From Pseudomonadota bacterium (GTDB lineage Bacteria > Pseudomonadota > Alphaproteobacteria > Azospirillales > Azospirillaceae): a stretch of 64,000 bases of DNA. This document shows, piece after piece, positions 8,114 to 21,035 of the stretch (position 1 is the stretch's first letter; each line of letters opens with the position of its first letter). The stretch spans positions 1-64,000 of the forward strand of contig JAFAFA010000032.1 in assembly GCA_023423695.1 (NCBI GenBank). Direction: 5' to 3'. Under the pieces are notes generated by a model, which saw only the letters and a program-made list of their open reading frames with translations, did no database searches and was not told the origin of the DNA. Position numbers and translations under genes: made by a program.

Positions 8114-8320
8114 TCAGGCGGTCGGCTTCCCGTCGAGGCGGTCCAAAATCTCCTGTGCCTGGGCGAGAAGAGAGTCTCGCGCGGCGGAAAGTCGTTCAAG
8201 GGCCGTCTGCGACTGCCTGATCGTCCATGTCGCGTGGTAGATCTGCTGATCGAGAACATCGATGTCCTTTTCGATGAAGATCAGCCAGTCGCGATCGGTC
8301 CGTATTTCGCGGTCGTCCAT
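8114..8320 (-). CDS. Small coiled-coil protein, 68 aa, downstream of katG
   Basis: Short soluble protein beginning MDDREIRTDRDWLIF. Heptad-like leucines and acidic/basic residues (TALERLSAARDSLLAQAQEILDRL) suggest one long amphipathic helix or coiled coil. The ATG is chosen by a strong GGAGG nine bases upstream; the open frame extends further but with Arg/Pro-rich residues. It follows katG on the same strand with a 128-nt gap that contains a hairpin, so it may be separately transcribed or reached by read-through. I do not recognise a family; its placement hints at a peroxide-stress role, which is inference. Confidence 0.7.
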   Translation of the reverse strand: MDDREIRTDRDWLIFIEKDIDVLDQQIYHATWTIRQSQTALERLSAARDSLLAQAQEILDRLDGKPTA

Positions 8321-8400
8321 GATCGAGCCTCCATTCTCCTTTCTCGGTTCCGGTTGTCGGCGTGTCCTCCCGGGGTCAGGTTGGCCGGATTTTTCCGGAA

Positions 8401-8427
8401 GCGGCCCGCCATTCTGCGGCGGGCCGC
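8401..8427 (-). terminator. Hairpin after katG (10-bp perfect stem)
   Basis: GCGGCCCGCC and GGCGGGCCGC are exact reverse complements around ATTCTGC, 22 nt beyond the katG stop codon on the minus strand. The following bases (TTCCGGAAAAA) give only a weak U-tract. Confidence 0.6.
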
Positions 8428-8448
8428 CACCCTCCAAGACTGTCAACG

Positions 8449-10768
<2,320 letters not shown>

Positions 10769-11737
10769 ATGATTCCAGGTTCAGTGACTCTCCGGCAGCT
10801 CCGCTATTTCGACGCGTTGGCGCATCACGCCCATTTCGGACGTGCGGCAGCCGCCTGTGCGGTTTCACAGCCGGCCCTGTCGATGCAGATCAAGGAACTG
10901 GAAGAGGCATTGGGTGCCGCGCTCGTCGAACGGGGCAGCAGGAGCGTGCGGCTGACGGCCTTCGGGCAGGAGGCGTCCTTGCGCGTCCGCGACATCCTGC
11001 ATTCCGTCGATCAGTTGGGGGAGCTTGCACAGCTGTCGCAGAACCGGATCAGCGGCCGGTTGCGCATCGGCATGATCCCCACGATCGCACCCTACCTGCT
11101 GCCGGCGGTGATCGCGGTCGTCAAGCGGGAGCATCCCCATGTCGAGATCGAGGTGCGTGAGGCGCTGACGTCGAAACTGATCGAAGAACTGGCCGAGGGG
11201 CGGCTCGACGCCGCGATCACCGCATTGCCGGTGTTCGAGCCGTCCTTGACCGAGGCGGTGCTGTTCAAGGAGGATTTCCTGTTGGTCCGCCCGGCCGAGG
11301 ACGCCGGAAAGCCGGTGCCCAGCGGAGAAATGCTGCGCGAGATGCGGCTGCTTCTGCTGGAGGAGGGGCATTGCTTCCGCAACCAGGCCCTGTCCTTCTG
11401 CAACATGCCGTCCTCCTCCCCGCGCAAGGCGCTGGAAGCGAACTCGTTCTCCACGCTCGTCCAGATGGTCAGGGCCGGAATGGGCGTGACGCTGGTCCCG
11501 GAGATGGCTGTCGATATGGAGACCGGCTCCGGCTCGGTGTCCGTCGTCCGCTTCAACGATCCGCAACCGTCCCGGACCGTCGGAATGATCTGGCGTAAGA
11601 CAAACCCTTTGGCCTCACGGTTCCTGCAATTGGCGAAACTGCTGGGTCAGCCGCTTGGCCGGAATAGCCTGGCAGCCGGAGGGGCACCGCGGTCGGCCGC
11701 GGCGCCCGTCAGCCGTCAGTCGAAGCTGAAGCCTTGA
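10769..11737 (+). CDS. oxyR: OxyR, LysR-family peroxide sensor
   Basis: 322-aa LysR-type regulator. The N-terminal winged helix-turn-helix (RAAAACAVSQPALSMQIKELEEALG) is followed by a periplasmic-binding-like effector domain. The redox switch is recognisable: Cys202 and Cys211 in EEGHCFRNQALSFC have the nine-residue spacing and sequence context of E. coli OxyR Cys199/Cys208, which form a disulfide with H2O2. ATG 10769 has AAGGTG upstream; a GTG at 10784 would match the E. coli N-terminus more closely and is the alternative. Divergent placement with katG fits control of that gene. Confidence 0.94.
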   Translation: MIPGSVTLRQLRYFDALAHHAHFGRAAAACAVSQPALSMQIKELEEALGAALVERGSRSVRLTAFGQEASLRVRDILHSVDQLGELAQLSQNRISGRLRIGMIPTIAPYLLPAVIAVVKREHPHVEIEVREALTSKLIEELAEGRLDAAITALPVFEPSLTEAVLFKEDFLLVRPAEDAGKPVPSGEMLREMRLLLLEEGHCFRNQALSFCNMPSSSPRKALEANSFSTLVQMVRAGMGVTLVPEMAVDMETGSGSVSVVRFNDPQPSRTVGMIWRKTNPLASRFLQLAKLLGQPLGRNSLAAGGAPRSAAAPVSRQSKLKP

Positions 11738-12054
11738 TCCTTCATGTAGACGTTCTTCACCTTGCACCAGTCGACGCTGAACTTTTCCGATTCATAGCCG
11801 ACCCAGTCGACCTTGAAGGGAACGACGCAGTTGCCTTCGTCGCTGCCCCAGTCCATCTCGGCGGACTCGCCGGGCTTCAGCTTGAAGTCGATCCAGTTCT
11901 TGCTCCACGCTCCGCCTTCGAAGGTGCGGAAGCCGTTGATGACGTAGTCCGACGACTTGTTGTGGAGATTGAACTTGTAGGTGTCCGCGGCCTGGGCGGA
12001 AACGGCGGCGCCGGCCAGGGCGGCGAAAACGGCGAGAAAAGCTAATCTGCGCAC
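11716..12054 (-). CDS. Small secreted protein, unknown function
   Basis: About 112 aa. A signal peptide is clear (RRLAFLAVFAALAGAAVSAQA, cleavage after AQA likely). The mature part of about 90 aa has many aromatic and charged residues and two cysteines (EGNCVVPF and DWCKVKN) that could pair in the periplasm. No ATG lies before the signal peptide; GTG 12054 is the best start and has only weak Shine-Dalgarno sequence. It is convergent with oxyR (22-nt overlap of 3' ends). I do not recognise a family; a periplasmic or secreted role is inferred only from the signal. Confidence 0.7.
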   Translation of the reverse strand: MRRLAFLAVFAALAGAAVSAQAADTYKFNLHNKSSDYVINGFRTFEGGAWSKNWIDFKLKPGESAEMDWGSDEGNCVVPFKVDWVGYESEKFSVDWCKVKNVYMKDQGFSFD

Positions 12055-12249
12055 GGTCGACCTCGACGTTGATGGCCCGCCACCACTGGCGGTAATCCGT
12101 ACGGTGACGAAGCAATAATACGGACGGAAGTGAGTATATGACAGTCGAGCTTCAGCGCTGCCCTGTCGCCAGTTGCCCTTGGGGCCGATCCTCTTATGAT
12201 TGGCGGCAATGACCGCATGGACGGTCTCGCAAGACGAAGGGTTCGGGAC

Positions 12250-12924
12250 ATGAATGACGCAACGGCGGGCTGGATCGAACTCCAGGCCGCGGACGGCCAT
12301 CGGCTTCGTGCCTATTGGGCGCCGGCGAAGGGCGAGGAAATCGGACGCCTGATCGTGGCGCCGGAGATCTTCGGCATCAACCACCATATCCGCAGTGTGT
12401 GCGACGGCTTCGCCCAGCAGGGCTTCACCACCGTGGCCCCCGATCTGTTCGACCGTACCGAACGCGGGGTGGAACTGGCCTATGACGAGGCCGGTATCCA
12501 GCGGGGCATCGCACTGAAGGGAGCGGTGCCGACGGCGGACGCGCTACAGGATGTCGCGGCGGCGCTGGCCCATCTGGGCGGTGACGGCGCTGCGGCCATC
12601 GTCGGCTATTGCTGGGGCGGCAGCATCGCCTGGGCGTCTGCGGCGGTCCTGCCGCTGCGCGCCGCCATCGGCTATTATGGCGGCGAGATCGGCAAGACGC
12701 TGGACAGCGCGCCGCGGGTGCCGACCCTGCTTCATTTCGGCGACCAGGACCACGCCATCCCGCTGTCGGTGGCGGAGGGGGTGCGGTCGCGCTATCCGTG
12801 GCTGCCGGTGCATGTCTATCCGGCCGGCCATGGCTTCAACTGCGACGAGCGGGGGAGCTTCCATCCGGAAAGTGCCGTGCTGGCGCTTCGGCGGACCGTG
12901 GGGCTGCTGCGGGCCGTGTTCTGA
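12250..12924 (+). CDS. Dienelactone hydrolase family protein
   Basis: 224-aa alpha/beta-hydrolase. The Cys-Asp-His triad of dienelactone hydrolases is visible: Cys in GYCWGGS (nucleophile elbow), Asp in HFGDQDHAIP and His in YPAGHGFNCDE. Family members hydrolyse dienelactones in chlorocatechol breakdown, but many genomes carry copies without that pathway, so the substrate is not assigned. ATG 12250 has GAAGGG upstream. Its last 89 nt overlap the 3' end of the convergent msrQ frame. Confidence 0.9.
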   Translation: MNDATAGWIELQAADGHRLRAYWAPAKGEEIGRLIVAPEIFGINHHIRSVCDGFAQQGFTTVAPDLFDRTERGVELAYDEAGIQRGIALKGAVPTADALQDVAAALAHLGGDGAAAIVGYCWGGSIAWASAAVLPLRAAIGYYGGEIGKTLDSAPRVPTLLHFGDQDHAIPLSVAEGVRSRYPWLPVHVYPAGHGFNCDERGSFHPESAVLALRRTVGLLRAVF

Positions 12925-13591
12925 CCGGGCCTGTTCGGGCCTGCGGGTCCTTCCGCCGCCCCAGACGGACCGGCCAGCGGCGGAAGGCCAGCAGCCCGAT
13001 GCAGATCAGGGCATAGACCAGGGGCGCCGTCTGCCAGCCCTTCACCAACATGATGAAGTGCAGGCAGCCGGCCAGCCCGGCGACGAACACGCCCCGGTGC
13101 ACGGCGCGCCAGCGCTTCCCGCCCAGCCGCTTCACCATGCCGTCGGTGGAGGTCGCTGCCAGCGCCGTCAGGATCAGGAAGGCGCCCATCCCGACCGTGA
13201 TGTAGGGCCGCTTGACGATGTCCTTCCAGATCGCCGTCCAATCGAAGAACTGGTCCAGCCCCACATAGGTGGACAGGTGGACGGTGGCGTAGAAGAAGGC
13301 GAACAGCCCCAGCATCCGCCGGAAACGCGCCAGCCCCGCCACCCCCGTCAGCATGCGCAGCGGCGTCAGTGCCAGCGCGATCAACAGGAAGCGCAAGGCC
13401 CACAAGCCGCTGGCCTTGACGCTTTCCAGCACCGGCTCCGCCCCCAGCTCGCCCGTGTAGGCGAGCCGGACGGTCCAGGCCAGCGGGACGAGGCAGAGGA
13501 TGAAGACGACGGGCTTGGCCCAACGCGACGCGAGCGCGGCGTTGGCGGCGGCGCGCAGATCGACGCCGCCGGCGGCTGCAGGGATGGCCAT
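12836..13591 (-). CDS. msrQ: MsrQ, haem-b membrane subunit of methionine sulfoxide reductase
   Basis: Inner-membrane cytochrome b that passes electrons from the quinone pool or flavin reductase to MsrP. It has about six hydrophobic helices and conserved histidines expected for haem: FYATVHLSTYVGL, WRAVHRGVFVAGL and GCLHFIMLVKGW. The core ends near RRWPVRLGRR; the remaining about 40 Arg/Pro-rich residues read through the end of the convergent hydrolase gene and are probably a neutral extension. It starts one base after the msrP stop, so the two are co-transcribed. Confidence 0.93.
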   Translation of the reverse strand: MAIPAAAGGVDLRAAANAALASRWAKPVVFILCLVPLAWTVRLAYTGELGAEPVLESVKASGLWALRFLLIALALTPLRMLTGVAGLARFRRMLGLFAFFYATVHLSTYVGLDQFFDWTAIWKDIVKRPYITVGMGAFLILTALAATSTDGMVKRLGGKRWRAVHRGVFVAGLAGCLHFIMLVKGWQTAPLVYALICIGLLAFRRWPVRLGRRKDPQARTGPVRTRPAAAPRSAEAPARHFPDGSSPARRS

Positions 13592-13592
13592 G

Positions 13593-14540
13593 TCAGTAAT
13601 TCGCCTTCAGGTCCATCCCGGCATAGAGCGACGCGACCTCCTCGGCATACCCATTGAAAGGCAGGGTCTTGCGGCGGGAGAATTCGCCGACGCGCCGTTC
13701 GGTCGCCTGGCTCCAGCGCGGATGGTCGACCTCGGGATTGACGTTGGAGTAGAAGCCGTATTCGCGCGGCTGCGACTTGTTCCACGCGGTCGGCGGCTGA
13801 TCCTTCACCAGCGAAATCTTGACGATCGACTTGATCGACTTGAAGCCGTACTTCCATGGCACCACCAGCCGGACGGGCGCGCCGTTCTGGTTGGGCAGCA
13901 CCTCGCCATACATGCCGACGGCAAGCATGGTCAGCGGGTGCATCGCCTCGTCCAGCCGCAGACCTTCGGTGTAGGGCCAGTCCAGCACCCAGGAGCGCAG
14001 GCCCGGCATCTGCTTGGGATCGTTCAGGGTCTGGAACGCGACGTATTTGGCGCTGCCGGTCGGCTCCACCCGCTTCAGCAGCTCGGCCAGGGAGAAGCCG
14101 ACCCAAGGGATCACCATCGACCAGCCTTCGACGCAGCGCAGGCGGTAGATGCGCTCCTCCATCGGGAATTCCAGCAGGTCTTCGATGCCGATGGTCATCG
14201 GCTTGGCGACCTCGCCGCCGATGGCGATCTCCCACGGGCGGGTCTTCAGCGTGCCGGCATTGTCGGCGGGATCATCCTTGCCGGTGCCGAATTCATAGAA
14301 GTTGTTGTAGGTCGTGGCCGACTTCATCGGCGTCGTCGGATCGAACTTCGGATCGGCCGGCTTGATCGTGGTCGGCACCTGGAAGGATGCTGCCAAGGCA
14401 TTGCCGCTCCACACCGGCAGGCTGCCCAGCGCCATCGCGGCGGCACCGCCGGCCATCAGGCTGCGGCGGGTGATATACAGGTCCCGCGGAGTCACCTCGA
14501 CCTCGCGGGCCTGCGAGGGGGTGGGGAATTTGAACAGCAT
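13593..14540 (-). CDS. msrP: MsrP, periplasmic molybdoenzyme repairing methionine sulfoxide
   Basis: 315-aa catalytic subunit of MsrPQ, which reduces methionine sulfoxide in periplasmic proteins. A Tat signal ([17 protein letters not shown]) directs the folded Mo-molybdopterin protein across the inner membrane. The Mo-ligating cysteine lies in [15 protein letters not shown]. Other family segments are [29 protein letters not shown] and [16 protein letters not shown]. Start ATG 14540. It is the first gene of the msrP-msrQ pair and sits near other oxidative-stress genes. Confidence 0.95.
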   Translation of the reverse strand: MLFKFPTPSQAREVEVTPRDLYITRRSLMAGGAAAMALGSLPVWSGNALAASFQVPTTIKPADPKFDPTTPMKSATTYNNFYEFGTGKDDPADNAGTLKTRPWEIAIGGEVAKPMTIGIEDLLEFPMEERIYRLRCVEGWSMVIPWVGFSLAELLKRVEPTGSAKYVAFQTLNDPKQMPGLRSWVLDWPYTEGLRLDEAMHPLTMLAVGMYGEVLPNQNGAPVRLVVPWKYGFKSIKSIVKISLVKDQPPTAWNKSQPREYGFYSNVNPEVDHPRWSQATERRVGEFSRRKTLPFNGYAEEVASLYAGMDLKANY

Positions 14541-14647
14541 CGACCTCTCCCGAACGGACCATTCCTGCCAATAACCATAGGTCTGCGGCAGGCCGCCGGC
14601 AAATCACGCTCTCTACACGATTGCGTGAGCGGGTCGAGGACGAGGCG

Positions 14648-14869
14648 TCAGCGTCGGCCGAGCGGGATCACGATGGCCGGACCGCCGAAGCTGCCGCTGC
14701 GCGCCACCCGCTGCATGGGAAAGGGCAGCACGTCCGCCGCCGGCCGGGGTGGGCCCAGCGCCGGCAGCCGGGTAAAGGAATGGGCCAGGGCTGCGCCGCT
14801 GTTGCAGGCGCGCATCCAGGAAAGCATGCAGTACATCGATGCCTGCATGGGAATCGTCCAGAGAATCAT
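14648..14869 (-). CDS. Possible small ORF, 73 aa, unknown
   Basis: Minus-strand frame from ATG 14869 with AGGG about nine bases upstream. The N-terminus is Met/Trp/Cys-rich (ILWTIPMQASMYCMLSW) and the C-terminus basic and Pro-rich, ending VIPLGRR. No family is recognised. The composition differs from the usual Arg/Pro-rich shadow frames but chance cannot be excluded. Confidence 0.28.
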   Translation of the reverse strand: MILWTIPMQASMYCMLSWMRACNSGAALAHSFTRLPALGPPRPAADVLPFPMQRVARSGSFGGPAIVIPLGRR

Positions 14870-15377
14870 GGTCAAGCCCTGGTCTGTGACGACGACGACA
14901 GTTGAGGTGGCCTCGCCCTGCGGGAGTTGGCTGCGTGTCGAATGATCCCGCCGTGGTTCGGATCCATAACGAGGTCGGTCATCGAATCGTTCCGCGCCTT
15001 ATACGATGGTTCAGCAGGGCTCTTCTGAACGGGCCAGTTCATGACGCAGTGGGCCAGTGTCTGCGAACAAAGCGTCGTCGTCTAAAACGAAGGTTGTCCT
15101 GCGCAGGGGCAAATCGCGTGACAAAGGCCGCCAAGCTCAAGAAACTCCAACATCCGTCCTAAGTCATAGGCGTAGTCACTAGGCCGGAAGTCGGGGTGCC
15201 TACGAAAGGCTAAATTGACCGGAAACGCCTTTACTTCATCGTGCGGGGATGTAGGACTGCGCGGTCACTCGCCGGCTCAGGCTCGGGTGCGCGCAGGCGG
15301 GCTGCGGGTATTCGGTTTTCTGGTTGGAACGGGTTGCGTTTATTGGATCGCGCTCCGGGATGGTACCGGGGTGATCC
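14870..15377. other. Non-coding stretch upstream of the poly-HAMP kinase
   Basis: 508 bp without a convincing gene. A plus-strand frame at 14902-15162 is basic and featureless. The last 200 bp presumably hold the kinase promoter; a short GCCT-N5-AGGC hairpin lies near 15200. I see no other structure. Confidence 0.5.
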
Positions 15378-18300
15378 ATGGCTGTGGCGGAAAGCGGCCC
15401 ATGGTGGGCCGGCGCGCGGATGGGGAACGGCATGACGGCGATGGTGGAGACGGCGGACGCGTTGGATCCTAAGGTTCTGCTGATGGCCTTGCGACAACTG
15501 CGCAAGGGCGATTTCTCCGTGCGGCTGCCACTCGACCTGACCGGTATGGACGGCGAGATCGCTGCCGCCTTCAACGACGTGGTGGAGCTGAACCAGAACC
15601 TCACCACCGAGGTCAGCCGGCTCAGCGTCGCCATCGGCAAGGAAGGCCGCATCAGCCAGCGCGCCAAGCTGAACAACGCATCCGGCGGGTGGGAAACCTG
15701 TGTCGACAGCATCAACACGCTTGTCGGCGACATGATCCAGCCGACGACGGAAATCGCCCGCGTGATCGGTGCCGTCGCCAAGGGCGACCTGTCCAAGACG
15801 ATGGCGCTGGAGATCGAGGGCCGTCCGCTGCAGGGCGAATTCCTGCGCACCGCCCGCAACGTCAACACCATGGTGGACCAGCTCGTCACCGTCACCACCG
15901 AACTGACGCGCGTGGCTCGCGAGGTGGGGATCGAAGGCAAGCTGGGCGGTCAGGCGCAGGTGAAGGGCGTCGCCGGCACTTGGAAGGACCTAACCGAGAA
16001 CGTCAACGTGATGGCGGCGAACCTGACCGGTCAGGTTCGCAACATCGCGGAGGTGACGACGGCCGTCGCCAAGGGCGACCTGTCGAAGAAGATCACCGTC
16101 GACGTGAAGGGCGAAATCCTTGAGCTGAAATCGACCATCAACACCATGGTGGACCAGCTGAACAGCTTCGCCTCGGAAGTGACGCGCGTCGCAAGAGAGG
16201 TGGGTTCCGAAGGAAAGCTGGGCGGTCAGGCGAAGGTCGAAGGTGTCGGCGGTACCTGGAAGGATCTGACCGACAGCGTGAACATGATGGCGGCGAACCT
16301 GACGGGTCAGGTCCGCAACATTGCCGATGTGACCACCGCCGTCGCGACGGGTGACTTGTCGAAGAAGATCACCGTCGATGTGAAGGGCGAGATTCTGGAG
16401 TTGAAATCCACCATCAACACCATGGTGGAACAGCTGAACAGCTTCGCCTCGGAAGTGACGCGCGTCGCAAGAGAGGTGGGCTCGGAGGGCAAGCTCGGCG
16501 GTCAGGCGCGCGTGGAGGGCGTCGGCGGTACGTGGAAAGACCTGACCGACAGCGTGAACCTGATGGCGGCCAACCTGACCGGTCAGGTCCGCAACATCGC
16601 CGACGTGACGACCGCGGTCGCCAACGGTGACTTGTCCAAGAAGATCACCGTGCCGGTGAAGGGCGAGATCCTGGAGCTGAAGAACACCATCAACACCATG
16701 GTGGACCAGCTGAACAGCTTCGCCTCGGAAGTGACGCGCGTGGCGCGCGAGGTGGGCTCCGAAGGAAAACTGGGCGGTCAGGCGCAGGTGAAGGGCGTCG
16801 GCGGGACGTGGAAAGACCTGACCGACAGCGTGAACGCGATGGCGACCAACCTGACCGGTCAGGTGCGCAACATCGCCGAGGTGACGACGGCAGTCGCGAA
16901 CGGCGACCTGTCGAAGAAGATCACCGTCGACGTGAAGGGTGAGATTCTGGAGTTGAAATCCACCATCAACACCATGGTGGACCAGCTGAACAGCTTCGCC
17001 TCGGAAGTGACGCGCGTGGCGCGCGAGGTGGGTTCCGAAGGAAAGCTGGGCGGTCAGGCGCAGGTGAAGGGGGTTGCCGGCACCTGGAAGGACCTGACCG
17101 ACAACGTGAACGCGATGGCGACGAACCTGACCGGTCAGGTGCGCAACATCGCGGAGGTGACGACGGCGGTCGCCAACGGCGACCTGTCGAAGAAGATCAC
17201 CGTCGATGTGAAGGGCGAAATCCTCGAGCTGAAATCCACCATCAACACCATGGTGGACCAGTTGAACAGCTTTGCCTCCGAAGTCGCCCGCGTGGCGCGC
17301 GAGGTGGGCATCGAGGGCAAGCTGGGCGGTCAGGCGCAGGTGAAGGGGGTTGCCGGCACCTGGAAGGACCTGACCGACAACGTGAACATGATGGCGGCGA
17401 ACCTGACCGGTCAGGTCCGCAACATCGCCGAGGTGACCACCGCGGTCGCGAAGGGCGACCTGTCGAAGAAGATCACCGTCGATGTGAAGGGCGAGATCTT
17501 CGAACTGAAATCCACCATCAACACCATGGTGGACCAGTTGAACAGCTTCGCCTCGGAAGTGACGCGAGTGGCGCGCGAAGTGGGTTCCGAAGGAAAGCTG
17601 GGCGGTCAGGCGAAGGTGGAGGGCGTCGGCGGCACCTGGAAGGATCTGACCGACAACGTGAACATGATGGCGGCCAACCTGACGGGGCAGGTGCGCGGCA
17701 TCGCCAGCGTCGTCACCGCGGTCGCCGACGGCGACCTGAAGCGCAAGCTGGCGGTGGACGCAAAGGGCGAGATCGCTGCGCTGGCCAACACCATCAACGG
17801 CATGATCGACACGCTGGCGACCTTCGCCGATCAGGTCACCAACGTGGCGCGCGAGGTGGGCATCGAAGGCAAGCTGGGCGGCCAGGCCCGCGTGCCGGGC
17901 GCCGCCGGTCTCTGGAAGGATCTGACGGAGAACGTGAACCAGCTGGCCGCGAACCTGACCACCCAGGTGCGCGCCATCGCCGAGGTCGCCACCGCGGTGA
18001 CCAAGGGCGACCTAACCCGCTCCATCACCGTGGAGGCGATGGGCGAGGTTGCGGCGCTGAAGGACAACATCAACGAGATGATCCGCAATCTTCGCGATAC
18101 CACGCTGAAGAACGCGGAACAGGATTGGCTGAAGACCAACCTCGCCAAGTTCACCCGCATGCTGCAGGGCGAACGCGATCTGGTCACCGTCTCCAACATG
18201 ATCCTGTCGGAGATCGCGCCGCTGGTGAACGCGCAGCATGGCGTCTTCTACGTCGCCACCCGCGACCGAGACGAACCGCTGCTGGAAATGGTCGCCTCCT

Positions 18301-21035
18301 ATGCGCTGAAGGAGCGCAAGAACCTGTCCAACCGCTTCCACATGAAGGAAGGTCTGGTTGGGCAGTGCGCGTACGAGAAGAAGCGCATCCTGCTGACCAA
18401 CGTGCCGCGGGATTATGTCTCCATCAGTTCCGGCCTGGGCGAGGCGCCGCCGCTGAACATCATCGTCCTGCCGGTGCTGTTCGAGGACGACGTGAAGGCG
18501 GTGATCGAACTGGCGAGCTTCGGCCGCTTCAGCGAGACGCATCAAAGCTTCCTGGAGCAGCTGACCGAGAGCATCGGCATCGTGCTCAACACGATCGCCG
18601 CCAACATGCGCACCGAAGGCCTGCTGAAGCAGTCGCAGCGCCTGACCACCGAGCTGCAGAGCCAGCAGGAGGAGCTGAAGACCACCAACGAGCGGCTGGA
18701 ACAGCAGGCCGCCTCGCTGCGCAAGTCGGAAGAGCTGCTGAAGGCCCAGCAGGAAAAGCTGACCACCACCAACGAGGCGCTGGAGGAGAAGGCCGAACAG
18801 CTGGAGAAGCAGAACATCGAGGTGGAGCGCAAGAACCGCGAGGTCGTGCTCGCCAAGGCGGCGCTGGAGGAGAAGGCGGAACAGCTCGCACTGACCTCCA
18901 AGTACAAGTCTCAGTTCCTGGCGAACATGAGCCACGAGTTGCGCACGCCGCTGAACAGCCTGCTGATCCTGTCCAAGCTGCTGGCCGACAATCCCGACAC
19001 CAACCTGTCGGAACGTCAGGTGGATTTCGCCCGCACCATCCATTCCGCCGGCTCCGATCTGCTGGGCCTGATCAACGACATTCTCGACCTGTCCAAGATC
19101 GAATCCGGCACCGTCACGCTGGAGATCGGCGAGGTCGTGCTGGGCGACCTGCGCAACCATGTGGAGCGCACCTTCTCGCAGGTGGCGCAGGAAAAGAAGC
19201 TGGCCTTCACCATCGAGATGGACCAGACGCTGCCCGCCAGCATCCAGACCGACGAGAAGCGGTTGGCCCAGGTGCTGAACAACCTGCTGTCCAACGCCTT
19301 CAAGTTCACGGACGTCGGCGGCATCACCTTCCGCGTCGCCCCGGCGACGGAGGGCTGGAGTGCTGCGCACCCGACGCTGAACGCGGCGTCGTCGGTGCTG
19401 GCCTTCACCGTCATCGACACCGGCATCGGCATCCCCGAGGACAAGCAGCGCATCATCTTCGAGGCATTCCAGCAGGCCGACGGCACCACCAGCCGCAAAT
19501 ACGGCGGCACCGGCCTCGGCCTGTCGATCAGCCGCGAGATCGCCCGCCTGCTGGGCGGCGAGATCCGGGTGACCAGCACGCCCGGCAAGGGCAGCGCCTT
19601 CACGCTCTATGTCCCGCGCAGCTATGACGTCGCAGAGGAAGCCGCCAACCCGCTGGTCCTCGCGGCCAGCACCGCGCTGGCTCCCGCCGGCCTGCTGACC
19701 AAGCGGACGGAGGCGGCCACCCGCCCGGTGGTGGCGTCCGGCCCGCAGGAAGGGCTCGCCCTGTTGGAGATGCAGCCGGCCGGCGACGACCGCGAGCGCA
19801 TCCGTGCCGGCGAGCCGGTGGTGCTGATCGTGGAGGACGACGCGACCTTCGCCTCGATCCTGATCGATCTGGCGCGGGAGAAGGGCTTCCGCACCGTTCT
19901 GTCGGCCGGCGGGGCGGCGGCGCTGCCGCTGGCGCGCAAATACCGGCCGGACGCCGTCCTGCTCGACATCGGGCTGCCGGACATGGACGGTTGGGCCCTG
20001 CTCGACCTGCTGAAGCGCGATCCGCAGACCCGCCACATTCCGGTCCACGTCATCTCCGCCAAGGACGAGCGGCGGCGCGGCCTGTCGATGGGCGCCTTCG
20101 ATTATTCGGAAAAGCCGGTGGAGCGCGAGGCGATCTTCGACGCCCTGAACCGGGTGAAGAGCTTCAAGGAGCGCGATCACCGCAAGCTGCTGGTGGTGGA
20201 GAAGGACAACCCGCAGCCGGGCGCCGTCGCCGCCCTGATCGGCAACGGCGACGTGGAAACCCACACCGTCACCTCCATCGAGGCGGCGATGGCGGCGCTG
20301 TCGGCCGACCGGTTCGACTGCATGGTGCTGGACCTGTCCAGCCCGACGCTGCCCGGCCCCTCCGCCGCCGATTTCGAACTGGTGGAATGGCTGCGCACCC
20401 GCGACACGCTCGCCTGGATGCCGGTGGTGGTCTATGTCGCCTCCGACATCACGGCGGAGGACGAGGCGCGGCTGCGCCGGCTGGCCGAGACCGTGGTGCT
20501 GAAGAGCGCCCGGTCGCCCGCCGGCCTGCTGGACGAAACTGCGCTGTTCCTGCACCGCGCCGTCGACAAGCTGCCCGACGACAAGCGGCGCAGCATCCTG
20601 GACCTGCGCCAGCATGACCCCTCGCTGGCCGGGAAGCGGGTGCTGGTGATCGACGACGACATCCGCAACATCTTCTCGCTCGCCAGCGTGATGGAGGCCC
20701 ACAAGATCGAGGTTCTCCATGCCGAAAGCGGTCGCGAGGGGATCGAGCGGCTGCGCGCCGACCCGGGCGTCGACGTGGTGCTGGTCGACATCATGATGCC
20801 GGAAATGGACGGCTACGAAACCATGCGCACGATCCGCAGCATCGACGAGTTCCGCACCCTGCCGATGATCGCCGTCACCGCCAAGGCGATGAAGGGCGAC
20901 CGCGACAAGTGCATCGAAGCCGGAGCGACCGACTATATCGCCAAGCCGGTGGACATCGACCATCTGCTGTCCCTGCTGCGGATCTGGACCGCCAAGGGCG
21001 GCAGGCCGCAGCCGCGCGGCGGAGTTCCGGCATGA
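15378..21035 (+). CDS. Giant poly-HAMP hybrid histidine kinase, 1885 aa (HAMP repeats-GAF-HisKA-HATPase-3xREC)
   Basis: Cytoplasmic hybrid kinase with no transmembrane segment. Residues about 30-910 are repeated HAMP units: eight near-identical 92-residue repeats (signature [14 protein letters not shown], then [16 protein letters not shown]) after a divergent first unit. Then come a GAF domain (about 930-1075), a coiled coil (1083-1176), HisKA with His1186 in [11 protein letters not shown], HATPase_c (about 1285-1416) and three receiver domains. REC1 (Asp1530 in [11 protein letters not shown]) and REC3 (Asp1804 in [12 protein letters not shown]) look active; REC2 (about 1602-1731) is degenerate. 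The HAMP array resembles fungal group III (Nik1/Os-1) kinases, which sense osmotic stress and fludioxonil; the signal here is unknown. ATG 15420 or 15432 are alternative starts. Its stop overlaps the next gene (ATGA). Confidence 0.93.
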   Translation: MAVAESGPWWAGARMGNGMTAMVETADALDPKVLLMALRQLRKGDFSVRLPLDLTGMDGEIAAAFNDVVELNQNLTTEVSRLSVAIGKEGRISQRAKLNNASGGWETCVDSINTLVGDMIQPTTEIARVIGAVAKGDLSKTMALEIEGRPLQGEFLRTARNVNTMVDQLVTVTTELTRVAREVGIEGKLGGQAQVKGVAGTWKDLTENVNVMAANLTGQVRNIAEVTTAVAKGDLSKKITVDVKGEILELKSTINTMVDQLNSFASEVTRVAREVGSEGKLGGQAKVEGVGGTWKDLTDSVNMMAANLTGQVRNIADVTTAVATGDLSKKITVDVKGEILELKSTINTMVEQLNSFASEVTRVAREVGSEGKLGGQARVEGVGGTWKDLTDSVNLMAANLTGQVRNIADVTTAVANGDLSKKITVPVKGEILELKNTINTMVDQLNSFASEVTRVAREVGSEGKLGGQAQVKGVGGTWKDLTDSVNAMATNLTGQVRNIAEVTTAVANGDLSKKITVDVKGEILELKSTINTMVDQLNSFASEVTRVAREVGSEGKLGGQAQVKGVAGTWKDLTDNVNAMATNLTGQVRNIAEVTTAVANGDLSKKITVDVKGEILELKSTINTMVDQLNSFASEVARVAREVGIEGKLGGQAQVKGVAGTWKDLTDNVNMMAANLTGQVRNIAEVTTAVAKGDLSKKITVDVKGEIFELKSTINTMVDQLNSFASEVTRVAREVGSEGKLGGQAKVEGVGGTWKDLTDNVNMMAANLTGQVRGIASVVTAVADGDLKRKLAVDAKGEIAALANTINGMIDTLATFADQVTNVAREVGIEGKLGGQARVPGAAGLWKDLTENVNQLAANLTTQVRAIAEVATAVTKGDLTRSITVEAMGEVAALKDNINEMIRNLRDTTLKNAEQDWLKTNLAKFTRMLQGERDLVTVSNMILSEIAPLVNAQHGVFYVATRDRDEPLLEMVASYALKERKNLSNRFHMKEGLVGQCAYEKKRILLTNVPRDYVSISSGLGEAPPLNIIVLPVLFEDDVKAVIELASFGRFSETHQSFLEQLTESIGIVLNTIAANMRTEGLLKQSQRLTTELQSQQEELKTTNERLEQQAASLRKSEELLKAQQEKLTTTNEALEEKAEQLEKQNIEVERKNREVVLAKAALEEKAEQLALTSKYKSQFLANMSHELRTPLNSLLILSKLLADNPDTNLSERQVDFARTIHSAGSDLLGLINDILDLSKIESGTVTLEIGEVVLGDLRNHVERTFSQVAQEKKLAFTIEMDQTLPASIQTDEKRLAQVLNNLLSNAFKFTDVGGITFRVAPATEGWSAAHPTLNAASSVLAFTVIDTGIGIPEDKQRIIFEAFQQADGTTSRKYGGTGLGLSISREIARLLGGEIRVTSTPGKGSAFTLYVPRSYDVAEEAANPLVLAASTALAPAGLLTKRTEAATRPVVASGPQEGLALLEMQPAGDDRERIRAGEPVVLIVEDDATFASILIDLAREKGFRTVLSAGGAAALPLARKYRPDAVLLDIGLPDMDGWALLDLLKRDPQTRHIPVHVISAKDERRRGLSMGAFDYSEKPVEREAIFDALNRVKSFKERDHRKLLVVEKDNPQPGAVAALIGNGDVETHTVTSIEAAMAALSADRFDCMVLDLSSPTLPGPSAADFELVEWLRTRDTLAWMPVVVYVASDITAEDEARLRRLAETVVLKSARSPAGLLDETALFLHRAVDKLPDDKRRSILDLRQHDPSLAGKRVLVIDDDIRNIFSLASVMEAHKIEVLHAESGREGIERLRADPGVDVVLVDIMMPEMDGYETMRTIRSIDEFRTLPMIAVTAKAMKGDRDKCIEAGATDYIAKPVDIDHLLSLLRIWTAKGGRPQPRGGVPA
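15912..18119 (+). repeat. Tandem array of eight 276-bp repeats encoding HAMP pairs
   Basis: The codons for VAREVG recur at exactly 276-bp steps from 15912 (next 16188, last 17844), giving 92 residues per unit, about two HAMP modules. Units 2-7 are very similar at the nucleotide level as well, which suggests recent duplication or gene conversion; units 1 and 8 are more diverged. Such an array is prone to length change by recombination and to assembly collapse in short-read genomes. Confidence 0.92.

Noticed and set aside
15912..18119. Possibility of a CRISPR-like or satellite repeat array
   Set aside because: The 276-bp units keep one reading frame and encode HAMP modules; there are no spacers.
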